Shown here: in pieces, positions 9,383 through 20,903 of the stretch
How positions within the stretch are numbered: the first letter of the stretch is position 1
Layout: every line of letters starts with the position of its first letter
NCBI GenBank assembly: GCA_003833135.1
Contig: QZLH01000700.1
Coordinates: 4,437 to 42,038 of the forward strand
Reading direction: 5' to 3'
DNA from: Oehlia diaphana
Lineage: Eukaryota; Glomeromycota; Glomeromycetes; Glomerales; Glomeraceae
Length of the DNA: 37,602 nt
Translations under genes and position numbers: made by a program
Notes under the pieces: generated by a model
Databases searched by the model: none
What the model was told of the DNA's origin: nothing
The model's input: only the letters and a program-made list of their open reading frames with translations

Positions 9383-10062
9383 TTAGGTTTGTCCTAAATT
9401 ACCTTTTTTAAAATTTTAAAAATTAAAGATATTTATTTTCCATACTTATAATAAAAGTATTACATTTTTTCTGTAAATAAAATCAATTTACAGATTTAAA
9501 CTGTAAAATAATTTATATGAAATTTGATGTAATTGATTTTTAATTTTTTATAAAGATTTCTTTAATAATTCATTCTAAATATATTGAATTAGTATAAAGG
9601 GATTTAATTTTTGTATTTTTTAATTATTAAATTAGGAATTCAAAGTATTAAAGAAAAGATTATTTTACTAGGTTTTTTTATGAATTTTTAGGCAATATGT
9701 CTTTTAAAATCTAAAGACGAATATTAAATAGGATTTATTATTTTGCAAATCATTTTATAAATATTATTAAGTATAATTAATCAATAAAAATTTGAATTAA
9801 AAAAGTAATGACTAGTAATTATAATACATTATGCATATTAGTAAAACTGTAAATTAAATAGTTATTATTGTTTCTATTATCATTAAATATTCAGTTAAAT
9901 AATATTTTTAAGATAAATTCATTCAACTAATAAGTTACTTGCATAAAGTAGAAATGTCTCATAAAATATTAAGATGATGAAAATATTGCTATAAATAATT
10001 AATATATCAATTATTTATTTCTAAATTATCAATTACAATCTATTTAATATTTAATAATTAAT
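9383..10062 (+). repeat. Dispersed repeat copy A, right part (AT-shifted)
   Basis: Aligns collinearly with about 18845-19512. Most mismatches are C in copy B to T here, or G in copy B to A here, for example GTCCCAAATCACC against GTCCTAAATTACC. No frame is conserved, so the unit seems noncoding. Confidence 0.8.
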
Positions 10063-10653
10063 GTTTATATAGTTTAAATTTTAAATATAAAATTCTTATG
10101 TAATAAAAAAAAGATTTAATTTTTAAGTCAAATTATACTAAAAATTAGCTAATATTTAATTTTTTACTAAATATGTTTTTTTTTAAGTTAATAATTTAGA
10201 ATTTAGTTTTTAAACCAAATTACATCAACTTTTATATTTAATTTTAAATAGAAAGACAATTTTAAGCCAAATTATACTAATTTTTTGAACTTGACATTTA
10301 ATAAAAAAAAAGGTTATTTATATAATTTAATAATTTAATAAATAATATTATATAATAATTTTTTTTTTTTTTTGCTGCAGTACATTTAATATTTTATTAG
10401 TAAAAACATAAATATCTAATATTTGAGATACATATAATAAGAAGTTTAAACTAATTTATTAAGCATCAAATTACCTGTTTACTTAAAAAAGCAATTATGT
10501 GTGCACTATCAGGTTGGAATTTGTAACTATGATCCTTTTTTAAAAGAATTTTCTGATTCCTTTCTTTTTGGTCTCAGTTCTGTAAGCATCCAATATTTAT
10601 AATTTTTCTTTTTTTTTAAAAAATTACCTTCAAAAGAAATAGGTTTTCTTTAT
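10063..10653. other. AT-rich stretch without features
   Basis: Homopolymer runs and low-complexity AT sequence; I see no gene, RNA or structured repeat. Confidence 0.5.
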
Positions 10654-10918
10654 CACTAGTAAAAAAATGGTCTATCCTACACATATCTTACACATATCTT
10701 ACACATATCAGGTACTCAAAATGTAGAAAATCATACATAAATAATACACATATCATATATACATCAGGTACTTATATATATTGTATACCTATCAGGTATC
10801 TGATATATGTAATACCCGATATGTGTATGATAGGTGTATTATTTGTGTATGATTTTCTATATTTTGAGTATCCGATATGTGTAAGATATGTGTAGGATAA
10901 ATCATTTTTTTACCAGTG
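10654..10918. mobile_element. CACTA/EnSpm-like MITE, 265 bp
   Basis: The left end CACTAGTAAAAAAATGGTCT and the right end (complemented CACTGGTAAAAAAATGATTT) continue as imperfect inverted arms of about 110 bp built of ACACATATCTTAC and GGTACTCAAAAT units. The flanking TAT at 10651-10653 and 10919-10921 is a 3-bp duplication. CACT(A/G) ends plus 3-bp duplication define the CACTA superfamily. No transposase is encoded. Confidence 0.9.
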
Positions 10919-11289
10919 TATTAATACTGCCAATAAGCTTTAATATATGTAATAAAACTGATTTTTACTCAACTAAATTCTGAAAGCAAAGCAAAATAAA
11001 CCTCATAAATAATAATATTTATAATTTAATTAATTTAAAAAAATAACACTATCAAATTATTAATTCAAATAAAAATAATTAATATATTACCAGTTAAGAT
11101 TATTTTTAAATAATATATTATTACAAATATAATTTTTTATAGCTCAGCTAATATTAATGTTAAAAATGTGATTTCACTACCATTGGATTTTTTGCATTAA
11201 GACAAATCTAATAATATAAATTTCATTAAAATCCAATCAGTAAATCTTTTAAAAATAGGGGTATGTAGAATAAAGATTTAAAACGTCTA

Positions 11290-11545
11290 TAATATGTAAT
11301 TCTGGCCGGAATTAACATATAAACTTTTTTACTCAAATTGTGCTGTAAGTTTTGCCAAAATTATGTGATCGGCGAAAATATCTCTTTTTGTTGGAATTTT
11401 GTGTAACGGCACGTGACAAGTGGCCAATGGGATATGGGATATGGATATGGGATATTGGGATATGGGTATGGGATATGGGATATGGGATATGGGATATGGG
11501 ATATGGGATATGGGATATTGGGATATGGGATATGGGATTCTCCCA
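11290..11545 (+). repeat. Repeat core with a GGGATAT minisatellite
   Basis: A core (TTCTGGCCGGAATTA, ATTATGTGATCGGCGAAAAT, GTAACGGCACGTGACAAG, GGCCAATGGGATATG) leads into about 15 tandem 7-mers, TGGGATA with occasional TGGATA or TTGGGATA variants, at 11427-11537. Similar cores occur in the hAT-like MITE at 3603-4212 and at 26940-27120. Frames through the array (for example 11352-11588) are open only because the unit lacks stops. Confidence 0.85.
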
Positions 11546-11873
11546 TCGAAATCGTCACATGCATACTGCGCTTTATAATGTTTTATAATATATTTATATA
11601 TATTAATTATTTTATTTATTACTGTGCTTAAATTGTATTATTTGATTATTTTTATTAATATTAAAATTTATAACAAATTATTTCAAATCCACTAATATAC
11701 TAGTTTTTCTTTTCAAACACACGATATTAATAGTGAGAGACGAAAAGATGTATCTATTCAAAAAAAATGTTTATTTTTTGATAAATAATTTATATAAAAA
11801 ATGGCTTTATTGAATATAAGATATATAACTAGAACATATTCTGTATCCAAAGAAAAAGAAAACATATTGATTT
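11546..11873. other. AT-rich intergenic DNA
   Basis: No gene seen. It includes the 3' flank of the aegerolysin-like gene on the minus strand. Confidence 0.4.
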
Positions 11874-12236
11874 CTAAATTTTTCTAATAGTAAACGTTAC
11901 TACCGCATTACTACCTTCTCCCCCCTTGCAACTACATTCATACTTCTCTGGACAAGTAGCATTATAGAGATTAGCACCATAATAGGGAACATCCCAATAA
12001 AAACCAAAATTGCCATGATTACTTTCATAAGTTACTGAACCTTCTGTTCCGGCCAGGATTCTATCGGCTTTGCTTTTCAATTGGCCCTTACTCCAAGGAT
12101 GTATGCTTACTGGTGGGTATGTTTCCCATGCCCCTTTTTTTAATTCGTAAGATGAGAGCCATAATTTAATTTTACTTTTATTAATTATTATAACCGTAGC
12201 ACTTCTATCTGCAGCAAATAGTTCGGAACTTGACAT
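11874..12236 (-). CDS. Aegerolysin-like (crystal-protein ET79-type) protein, 120 residues
   Basis: Single-exon frame from ATG (12236) to TAG (11874). The only in-frame ATG near the 5' end gives MSSSELFAADRS; a slightly longer frame would need TTG. The protein is all beta in character: ATVIIINKSKIKLWL, then GAWETYPPVSIHPWSKG, the family signature AGTEGSVTY, NFGFYWDVPYYGANLY, a CPEKYECSCKGG loop and a closing VVTFTIRK strand. GTEG plus FYWD-P is diagnostic for aegerolysins, small beta-sandwich proteins found in fungi and bacteria that bind membrane lipids and may act in pore-forming pairs; the bacterial ET79 and Gpp34 proteins share this fold. There is no signal peptide. Length is normal for the family (about 120-140). 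No partner MACPF gene is visible nearby. No stop or frameshift occurs, unlike everything around it. Actual toxicity is unknown. Confidence 0.75.
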   Translation of the reverse strand: MSSSELFAADRSATVIIINKSKIKLWLSSYELKKGAWETYPPVSIHPWSKGQLKSKADRILAGTEGSVTYESNHGNFGFYWDVPYYGANLYNATCPEKYECSCKGGEGSNAVVTFTIRKI

Positions 12237-12625
12237 GGTTGAGGTTTCAGACAATGGTAAGAAAATAGTAAAAACGGCAACGAAACGTTATTTACAAAAA
12301 TCAGACAAAAAAAAGAAATTTTACTTTGTAACGGCGGCAAAGAAAGTCAAGAGGAGTAAAAAGAAAATAAGCTTCATTTTGGTTTTTTTGTATCGAAATT
12401 TTTTTTTCCACTTTTCAAATTGTGGGGTCAAGATTCAAGAACATATTTATACATAAAAAATTTTGGATGCTTAAGGTTTCGAAAAGAATTCCCGTCCAAA
12501 AAGACTCATTGAATTGTGACACGTCATCACGTTACTGTATATAATGGCTTAGCAGGCTTTGAACTTGGAGAGATTTAAAGTATCTAATTTTGTAATGTGT
12601 TCGTTTAGGTTTTGTTGACAAATAA

Positions 12626-13098
12626 AGGTGCGGTAAAAATGTCATAACCACATGTATTCACGTGTTCGATTATAATATTGACAGCTGGCGCCCCGAGCCA
12701 CTGAATGATTTGCAACTGGGCGTAACTTCTTTCCTCAGTTTTCAACATTTGCTACTATTTTTTTATTCGTCCAAGCCAATAAATATAAATTTTCATTGTG
12801 TCTACTTTCATTTCTGTTTCTACACCTGTTCATGGGCACGCCCGAAGTCGACTTATACTAGATTGAAAACTGGACACATAAACCTTTATTTTCTTTTTTT
12901 TAACTTGATGACAACGATTTCGCAATACTTCAACTAAAATTCATCTAGATTAGGAACGAGTGTCCAAAAGAAAATGATCACATTCGATTAAAATATATAA
13001 TAAATGAAATGCCTAAAGGACATTTCCGGAAGAATGTAATACGAAAAATTGATTTTCAGGATTCAGAATCGAAACGCATTTTAGATAGTCTAGAATAA
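12626..13098 (+). CDS. Possible partial two-exon gene, unknown function
   Basis: A frame open from 12626 contains TTCIHVFDYNIDSWRPEP then LNDLQLG, ending at a possible donor GTAACT (12722). A second frame starts after an acceptor TCATCTAG (12948) and reads IRNECPKENDHIRLKYIINE, MPKGHFRKN, VIRKIDFQDSESKRILDSLE to TAA at 13096-13098. The two join in phase 0. The second exon has charged, balanced composition unlike noise. No start codon is found and the putative intron (227 bases) is longer than the others here. It lies divergent to the aegerolysin-like gene. No family recognised; could equally be a remnant. Confidence 0.3.
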
Positions 13099-13983
13099 AT
13101 GTGCAACTAATATGTAATAGAAATCTTATCGGAAAAAATGAGACTTCGAATAGCTTTGGTCAATGTGGCGTGATTTGATGTGTCACGTCCTTACGCTATT
13201 CATTTTTTACCAAGTGTTCTGGGGACTTAGAATTTTTCAATTTATTCGTCACACATATATGCGAAACACTTAATTCCAACCAAATGCCATGCCTAAATAG
13301 GGGTTTGGCTTTAGCCTTTCGAAGAAATAGTTAAAATTGTATACGACCAAAATGGTATTATACATAATCGCTATTTATCTATAGTTCACCTGGTAAAGAT
13401 ATAGGTTTTCCCTTTTGTTTCTTCGGATGCCAAATATGTAATACCTATTGTAATACAGAATAATTTTACACCAAGTAAAATCACCATTATTTTCTGTTAT
13501 TTATTTCAACAGACAACATTATATACAATCATATCAATAGTCAAAGTACAGAGGGATAAATTCTTGTTATGAGTCTCATATATATTAGTAACATTATCTC
13601 ATTATTCTTAATTATGTTCTTTGTTCAAATGATTTTTCATCACGAAATTTTTGGAAAGAGACAATTACCTAACCATTCCTTTACGTTTTACGTACCGACC
13701 AAATTCTTTTATCAAAGCCTAAAAAATGTTTTAAAAACAAATAGAGCCAGACATCATCAAAATATTTGTTTATAATATAGACTATAGATTAAGATTATAA
13801 TTTCAGGTCGGATTTTTTTTTTCGTTTGGTCAATCTAAAAATAAATCTATTAAGAATAGTGTAAAAAAATATATTTATAAATATCATATCTCCATTTTTA
13901 CTTAATAAATTGAATTTATTACATCATTAATTCGAAAAATTTTCTATAAGTTGACGATGATTTAGATCTTTAATTTTTTTTTT
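13099..13983. other. No supported gene
   Basis: A 68-codon ATG frame at 13569-13775 has a hydrophobic N-terminus, but its composition follows the local AT bias and nothing else supports it. Otherwise nothing seen. Confidence 0.4.
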
Positions 13984-14330
13984 TCAAATAAATATCTTTA
14001 TTATTATGCAAAATGTTTCGATCTGAAGAATTTAATCGGTGAATGTAACATTCGTTTTGAAAACATTAAGTTACCTCTTATCAAACTTTTAGCACCAACA
14101 GAAGGACGTATACCTCCTAACTTTTTTACGCTATATTGTAAAGATAGTGCATCTCTCATAAAAACAAACCGAGAGTTAATTCTTTAAAAAAGTTCAATAC
14201 AAGATCTTGATTAATTATCGAATCAACCGACTTGGCTAAAATTGGCTGGTTCTTTATACAAATACAAAAGTTATTTTTATCGATCGGACGACTTTAAATG
14301 TGAAAATTATTTTATTCTATTTAAAAATAA
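13984..14330 (+). pseudogene. Possible HMG-box-like gene remnant
   Basis: An open frame reads FDLKNLIGECNIRFENI, LPLIKLLAPTEGRIPPNFFT, LYCKDSASLIKTNREL and stops at 14185-14187. Just downstream a second frame continues IQDLD-stop-LSNQPTWLKLAG and SLYKYKSYFYRSDDF. The PPN-F-LY-KD block resembles helix 1 of fungal MATA-type HMG boxes, and a related block (LLAPLCLLYCKDRSFVIKDN) occurs on the minus strand at 33.8 kb. Such genes are numerous in Rhizophagus. The helix 2/3 region fits poorly, so the family call is tentative; that the two fragments resemble each other is seen directly. Confidence 0.35.
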
Positions 14331-14634
14331 AATCTTTTAAAAAAATCAATTTTCATAAAAAGAGCCACAGTATACTGTATAACATTGAAATTTTTTTATT
14401 GATAACGCATTTGTTTTGATCAACTGATCAAAAAATTCTTGAAAAATACTCATTGTTACTTAATAATAATCGGACTTAAATGTTTGTTCATTATCAGACA
14501 ATCATCATGCTTAGTTTTACAATATACTGTATTGTTCGGTCTTTTTAAATTATGCCAGAAGCAGCTGGATATTTTATTATAGTATTAATCCGTATACCAA
14601 TATCACCGCCACCACCGCCACCAACACAACACCA

Positions 14635-15970
14635 CTAACAAGCACAGCCTATATCTAGAACTTGATTCGTTAAGAAAATTTCGGCATCTCTGATTGTAAC
14701 CTTACTCACTGAATTCAAAACCTGTAATTTCCACTCTTCTTCCCTACTAACGTTACGGGACTCGCACATCAATATATTCCATTGAGTATAATCTGTATAA
14801 TCTGTAAAATTTCAGGTCTTTTTGTCGTTCACTCATATTTAAAAAATTGATAATCATAATGATATTTATTTATCAAGATGATGGTGTATTGAAAATATAG
14901 TGAGTTCTCTCGAGTTTGTTGTGTACAATCTTGGCTTTCATCTATAAAGAGTTGAGATAATACAATATCTTCAGAATGTTCTTGAGCCATTGAACCTTGT
15001 GATAAAGGGTTGAGATATTTTCGCTTTCCTGATTTAGAGTATTCTGATTTAAGTTGTTCCCATGGTTTTAGGTCCTCCGAAAAGTTCATTCTTTTGTTTG
15101 GTAAGTTCCTTAAACTTCTGTCTATATGTCTGGTGCCAAACTATAAGTCATGCTGGATCACGATCCATATTTTTCTATAAAGCTTATTGTTAGTCAACTT
15201 ATAATTTCTCTTGCATTAATCTATTGTAAAGAATTATATGTAATTCACATACTAATATATCTTACATATATAAATTTATACAGTATATACATCATATGAA
15301 TCGTATGCCTACCACAAAGCATGAATGATATACCATCAACACAAATTGAATTAGAAGTAATTAGTAATATCTATTGATAAGACAATGGATCATTTAAACG
15401 GTTTTGTAGGTTTTGTAATAATCCCTATTAATTGTATAAAAAAAAAAATTTTTTTTTTTTTAATGTTTGTAATCAACATATATCACTTAAAAAAATTTTG
15501 GATAATTTACCAGAAATTGATAATCCTCTATTCTCCTTTTGTTAATTAATTTTTAACAAGCCATTTCTCATTTAAAAAACCATCTTCACAAAAATTATAT
15601 GTCATTACGTTCGCAACACGCAGTACTTATAAGTGTACCACCTAATAGCAACAGAAATCGCAATTAATTTGAAATTCAATTAACTCTTTCAATATAATTT
15701 TAACTTACAATAGCAGGATATCCTTTAAATTCAGTCTGCCTTCCCAACCAAATTTTTAAATCATATCACCACCACCTATATTAAAATAAATCCTAATTAA
15801 TATGTCATTAATCATTTAATGCCAATTTAATGTTTAAGGTATTTTACCTTCATGGCTTTCAAAAATTCACGGTTGCGTGAAATAATTCCTACTCTTACCG
15901 ATGACTCACTTTCACTAGCTAATACACCTATTCTATTTTCTAGCTTTTGATGCACTGCTTTACAGGTGAT
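14635..15970 (-). pseudogene. Decayed multi-exon gene, unknown family
   Basis: Several minus-strand segments look coding and are bounded by splice-like signals. 15970-15848 reads ITCKAVHQKLENRIG, VLASESESSVRVGIISRNRE, FLKAMK and ends at GTAAAA. About 15768-15711 reads DLKIWLGRQTEFKGYPAI, ending at GTAAGT, with a stop or shift before it. 15089 to about 14960 reads NFSEDLKPWEQLKSEYSKSG, KRKYLNPLSQGS, MAQEHSEDIVLSQLFIDESQ. 14801-14635, after acceptor TTTTACAG, reads TDYTQWNILMCESRNVSREE, EWKLQVLNSVSKVTIRDAEI, FLTNQVLDIGCAC then stop. I could not join them without breaks, hence pseudogene, but a poorly modelled live gene is possible. Confidence 0.35.
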
Positions 15971-17117
15971 TTAGTTTGATTGTTGGTAAAGATAATCAAA
16001 TTCATGATTTATGGGTATAAGCTTCGTGATAGTTGTTGCTAGTGGATCACATTCGTTGATATTAAGATAATATAATTGTAATAATTTATTAATGGCTGTT
16101 AGGCCAGTTCTTTATCGTTTACAAACGTAAACAAAGGATATAGGTAAGCAGAAGGTATACGTGTACAAATCAATATAAATATACTTAATAAACAATCCAA
16201 TCAGACGTGTAGTATAGCTCTTTACGTCGGCGTATACTCCCAACACGAATAAAGGATTAAATAAAAATCAAAATTTCTTTACACTTAAACAGTATGTATC
16301 AAACAACAGTTTATTTATTATATATGAAAAACCTTTTTTTATTAAAAAACTCTATCGTTCTTTCTTTTACAAAAATGCTTCTCTATTTATAATTATTTTA
16401 CCCTTAATAATCTAATATTAATTATGTTTAACATATCAACTATATTTACTGTATCTCACATATCTGATATATTTAATATGTTTAACATATCAACATTTGA
16501 AACATTCGAAACATTGATCGGCAATCCCGTGATATCGGTAACACAGCCTTGATTCATCTAATTAATACTTGTCCTATTTGCATAAGATGTGTTTGTTATT
16601 ACATCAGGTTTCATTAACAATAGTTTTACTAAATGCAATTGTGCACATAAAATATCATCAATAATTATTGATACTCACTTATCACTAAAATAATATGTTT
16701 CAGAACGACTTTGAAGTTGAATAGTGTAAAAAAATCTCTAAGAAAATACCGGAAAAAATCCAGAATAAATTGAAAATTCCGGATTTGCTTGAAAAAAAAA
16801 GGATATTCACTGAAGATATTCCGGTACTAATAAAATTTCCCGGAAATCTAATATGTCATATCCAAAAAATTCTGGAATCTAAAAATCTTTTCGGTTTTAC
16901 AAGGAATCTTCGGCAAATTTAGAATAGATTTTATACGCTGGAACGCATTAAGTATTAGAATTTGGAGAATAAAATAAATAAATTGATCACTAAATAGTAT
17001 ATTAAAAAATAAATAAAATGATATAATGAACGCTTTGTTACATGATTAAAGCATAGTTCCTCCTATCTTTAGAAATGTTGGCAATATAATGTTTTTTCAT
17101 TTCCAGACAGCCCGATT
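15971..17117. other. Noncoding, no supported feature
   Basis: Includes repeated TTTAACATATCAAC motifs near 16430-16500 and CCGGAA/TTCCGG motifs near 16750-16870, which may be worn repeats. No frame is convincing. Confidence 0.4.
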
Positions 17118-17366
17118 CTAACTGTCTGATACGAGTTTAGCGGTCACTTGGCGTAGCAAATTTGGCTGCTGTTTCTGTTCCGTTTCACGAATAGGTCGCA
17201 GCGAATAAATCGCGTTCTTTTCGTTCTTTAAAATTAAAATACATAACACAATGGAATCATAAGCATGAGTTACTAATCCAACTTCATGCTCAGACATCTC
17301 TCTCGTACAGGATTCACAACGGAATTTGTGATATAGCGCATGTGAATCTTCAATTTCGCTCGGCAA
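17118..17366 (-). pseudogene. Possible exon or gene fragment with a CxxC motif
   Basis: An open frame without ATG at its start reads PSEIEDSHALYHKFRCESCT, REMSEHEVGLVTHAYDS, IVLCILILKNEKNAIYSL, RPIRETEQKQQPNLL and ends at TAG. A possible acceptor (CCTTAAACAG) lies about 40 bases upstream, separated by one TAA explainable from CAA. Composition is less AT-driven than the surroundings. The CESC pair could bind zinc, but no domain is recognised. Confidence 0.3.
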
Positions 17367-18604
17367 TGTTAATAAAAATCTTTATACTTCGAGATTGGCT
17401 GTTTAAGGAGATATTGAAATAATGATTCGTATCTTTCTTCCTATCCAAGCTTTAGCGAAATAAAATAACCAATATTGAGCACTAAAATGTCATTTTTTCA
17501 CTTTGTGATCTAACGTTTGATCTTTAGGAAAAAAAAAATACATGAAACAAAAACCATAAATAAATAAGAAAAAAAGAATTTACGAAACCAAACCTACATC
17601 AACAAAATTAGATTTCTTAAATTCTGTGGCAGAATTTTATGCATCTAAAGTAATAATTAACGCATTTTCCTTTGTGAATATTGTGACTAAAAAAAATTTT
17701 CAACATTATATTCAAATATTTAAATAGCATACCTTTTTTGTAAAAACAAAAAGCCAAACCTAACATCAGCAAATCCCATATTTTTTTAACTCGGCAAAAT
17801 ATATTGAGATGGTAAACCTACAAATTTCTCTTATCTCTACGCATATGATCCACGCATTTTTGTCGGCTTAGGTTTTTACTCTATTGCTTGGCGAACCTCA
17901 TTACACCAAATGAGTACACGAGTCCACGTGTATCAAGTAATTTGATATAACTTTTCAAAGCTGCAAGTGCATTCATCGAAGAATAAGACGTCAATGATTT
18001 CATAGGAAAGAACCATAACCCATCCTGATATCGGCTAATAACTATTGGTTCAATTTATGCTTAGAATTTGCAGCTGAACGCGCAACGACATTCTATGCTC
18101 TTTGAACACATACAACTAAAAGTGTTTAAGACTAGGAATAAGATCATCAACTCATCATACGTTGTTTGGTGAAAATTATTACATGCTGTATCAAAGCTGG
18201 TATCTATGCAAATCTAGATAACGATATGTTGTAACCAAAGCCATGAGAAAAGTCATTTTTTGAGGTACCTTAATAGACATTGAAGTATTATCTCCTAAAT
18301 TAACCATCCATCATGTCATAAATCTAGAGCGATACCAAGCAATGTGTAAAAGATTTCTCTCTGCAAGTTCGTTGACCAAAAATTTACACTATCATATTTA
18401 AACAAGAACTGAGATTAATTTCAATTTCCTTCGAACTTCATCAATGATGATACCGATTCTGATCCAACGATAAGGTGAGTAATTCAACAGATTTTTTCTG
18501 AAAACTCCATTGGCATTTGGAAAAATTACAAGCGAGAAGAAAAACTTGACTGCAAAAAGGAACGTATCGAACAAAGAATTCCTGCATTGAGAATTTGAAT
18601 TATA
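17367..18604. other. Noncoding, no supported feature
   Basis: I checked both strands and found only short, interrupted frames. Confidence 0.4.
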
Positions 18605-19512
18605 ATCAGCGGCTCTAACAGAAGATCAATCAAAAGTAGCCATTTCCAATTTAATAAAAATATATCGACATAGGTGGAATTAATTTGATAAGTTGTATTT
18701 ATATAATTTGAAATTTTTGATTAAAAATCTCGTAAAGAATATTCACATTAGTAACAATGTATATACTATCATTCTATATTCTTGTTAAAACAGGGGATCC
18801 GGCATATCAGTTCCGGCATAATCAGTTATTGTCGATATTTGTCATAGAGGCCTGTCCCAAATCACCTTTTCTAGAATTTTGGAAATTAAGGACATCCATT
18901 TTCCATGCTTATAGTAAAGCATTTCGTCTTTTCTGCGAACGGGACCGATTTACAGATCCAGACTGTAAAGTAAATTGCGTGAAATTTGATGTGATTTGAT
19001 CCTTGTTAAGATTTCTTTGGTAATTCACTTCTATTGGGAATATAGGAACTCTAATCCTGTTGTAAATATATTGAGTTTGTGTAAAGAGATTTAAATTTTT
19101 GCGTCTTTAATTATTAGAGATCCTAGGAGATTTTCAAATTCGACTTTGCCAAGCTCCTATACGAATTTCCAGGCAACATGTCTTTTTAGGATCCAAAGGC
19201 GAATATCAAATAGGATCTATTGTTCTGCAAACCATTTTATAAAATATTATTAAGCATGCTCAATCAATAGAAATATGAATCGGAAAAAGTAAATTACTAG
19301 TAGGTATAACGCGTACCAGTAAAACGGTAAAACTGTAAATCAAATAGTTAATATTTCCATTATCACTAAATATTCATAACCTTTTCAAGGTGAGTTCGTT
19401 CAACTGCACAAGCAGCTGACGAGGTGACGAAACATTGCTATAAACAGTTAGAATGTCAATCATTTATTTCTAAGCCACCGATCACAATCTAATTGATAAT
19501 CAATAATCAAAT
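18605..19512 (+). repeat. Dispersed repeat copy B (less mutated)
   Basis: Collinear homolog of 6656-6795 plus 9383-10062. It keeps more C and G than copy A. It contains an 80-codon open frame (18757-18999), but copy A does not preserve it, so the unit is probably noncoding. Neither terminus has an obvious inverted repeat. Confidence 0.75.
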
Positions 19513-19830
19513 TTATCTCATGTCCAGTCACGTCAATTTTTAGCACAGTCATGTGAATTTGGGTCCGGATCATCGGACCATGCGGTCCAGTGATTCGCTT
19601 AAAATTACTTGGGTCCGATTGAAATCGAAATTTTTTCAACAAAGCTGGTTAGTTCTGAAAAAAGTGGATTCTTTTATACAATTAACTAGTGGTTTAATAC
19701 ACTTTTAACTAAATAGAAGATTCCATGACTTCGGCTACTATATCTATGCTGAAAAAAAAATGAATGCAGCTCGTTAGCCTTACGTGATTGTCTATCATTT
19801 GAGAATTGGCAATAATTATCTGATAATAAT
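19513..19830. other. Noncoding with GGTCCGGAT-type inverted motifs
   Basis: TGGGTCCGGATCATCGGACC and TGCGGTCCAGTG near 19558-19592 form short hairpins; nothing else is supported. Confidence 0.35.
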
Positions 19831-20284
19831 TAGGGATGGGGATCGGTTCGTCGGCTCTATTTCGGTTCTTCGTCGGTTCCGCTTCGGTTCTCATTAAGTA
19901 AAAAATGAGCTACATGTCAAATTTAAGACGCAAGTAGAGAAATTTTGATTGGTCATCAAACGATGGTTGGTCCGTGATCGTCATAATTATGATGACAACC
20001 CGATTTGGAGCGGTTCCTTCGAACCGGTTCGGAGTCGGTTCCGGTTCGATTTATAGAACAGTTCCCAGAGTGTTTCAAGTTCAGAATCCGCAAAATTAGA
20101 ATCGGTTCCAGAACAGGGACGATGATTTTATGTGATTGCATAATATCACATAAAACGAATAATTATGCGATAAATACATAATTTTAATTAATCGCATCAT
20201 AAAATCACATAATTTGAATCTTCTTGTATTGAAACGCATAATCCGCAGTAAAATACAAGTTTTTTCCAAAGTTTTCAGTAAAAT

Positions 20285-20498
20285 ACCAGTTTTTCCAAAG
20301 GTTCTAATCATCATCATGTAATGTTATCTTCCTTGTTATTAAAAATAAATTCGCATTTTAATGGTGGATAAAGCAATTTTTTACAAATAATATACATATT
20401 TCACTAAATAATATCACATAATGTGAGAATTTTTGAAAAAAATTAAATCACATATTTTAATTTTAGCACATACATAATTTATGTTTGAGCACATCATA
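20285..20498 (+). repeat. 214-bp direct repeat, left of gap
   Basis: Identical to 20904-21117 by eye. The two copies flank the run of N. Confidence 0.9.
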
Positions 20499-20903
20499 NN
20501 NNNNNNNNNNNNNNNNNNNNNNNNNNNNNNNNNNNNNNNNNNNNNNNNNNNNNNNNNNNNNNNNNNNNNNNNNNNNNNNNNNNNNNNNNNNNNNNNNNNN
20601 NNNNNNNNNNNNNNNNNNNNNNNNNNNNNNNNNNNNNNNNNNNNNNNNNNNNNNNNNNNNNNNNNNNNNNNNNNNNNNNNNNNNNNNNNNNNNNNNNNNN
20701 NNNNNNNNNNNNNNNNNNNNNNNNNNNNNNNNNNNNNNNNNNNNNNNNNNNNNNNNNNNNNNNNNNNNNNNNNNNNNNNNNNNNNNNNNNNNNNNNNNNN
20801 NNNNNNNNNNNNNNNNNNNNNNNNNNNNNNNNNNNNNNNNNNNNNNNNNNNNNNNNNNNNNNNNNNNNNNNNNNNNNNNNNNNNNNNNNNNNNNNNNNNN
20901 NNN
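20499..20903. other. Assembly gap (405 N)
   Basis: Undetermined bases. Because the same 214 bp sit on both sides, the gap is probably a scaffolding artefact or hides a local tandem repeat. Frames crossing it are meaningless. Confidence 1.

Noticed and set aside
11352..11631. Overlapping frames rich in WDMGYGI or PYPISHI
   Set aside because: They are readings of the GGGATAT minisatellite, which has no stop in these frames.
12235..12456. 73-codon lysine-rich frame on the plus strand, overlapping the start of the aegerolysin-like gene
   Set aside because: Its composition simply reflects A-rich DNA upstream of the minus-strand gene, and it starts within that gene's ATG.
13569..13775. 68-codon ATG frame with hydrophobic N-terminus resembling a signal anchor
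   Set aside because: Hydrophobic Ile/Phe/Leu runs are expected from AT-rich DNA; no splice, promoter or family support.
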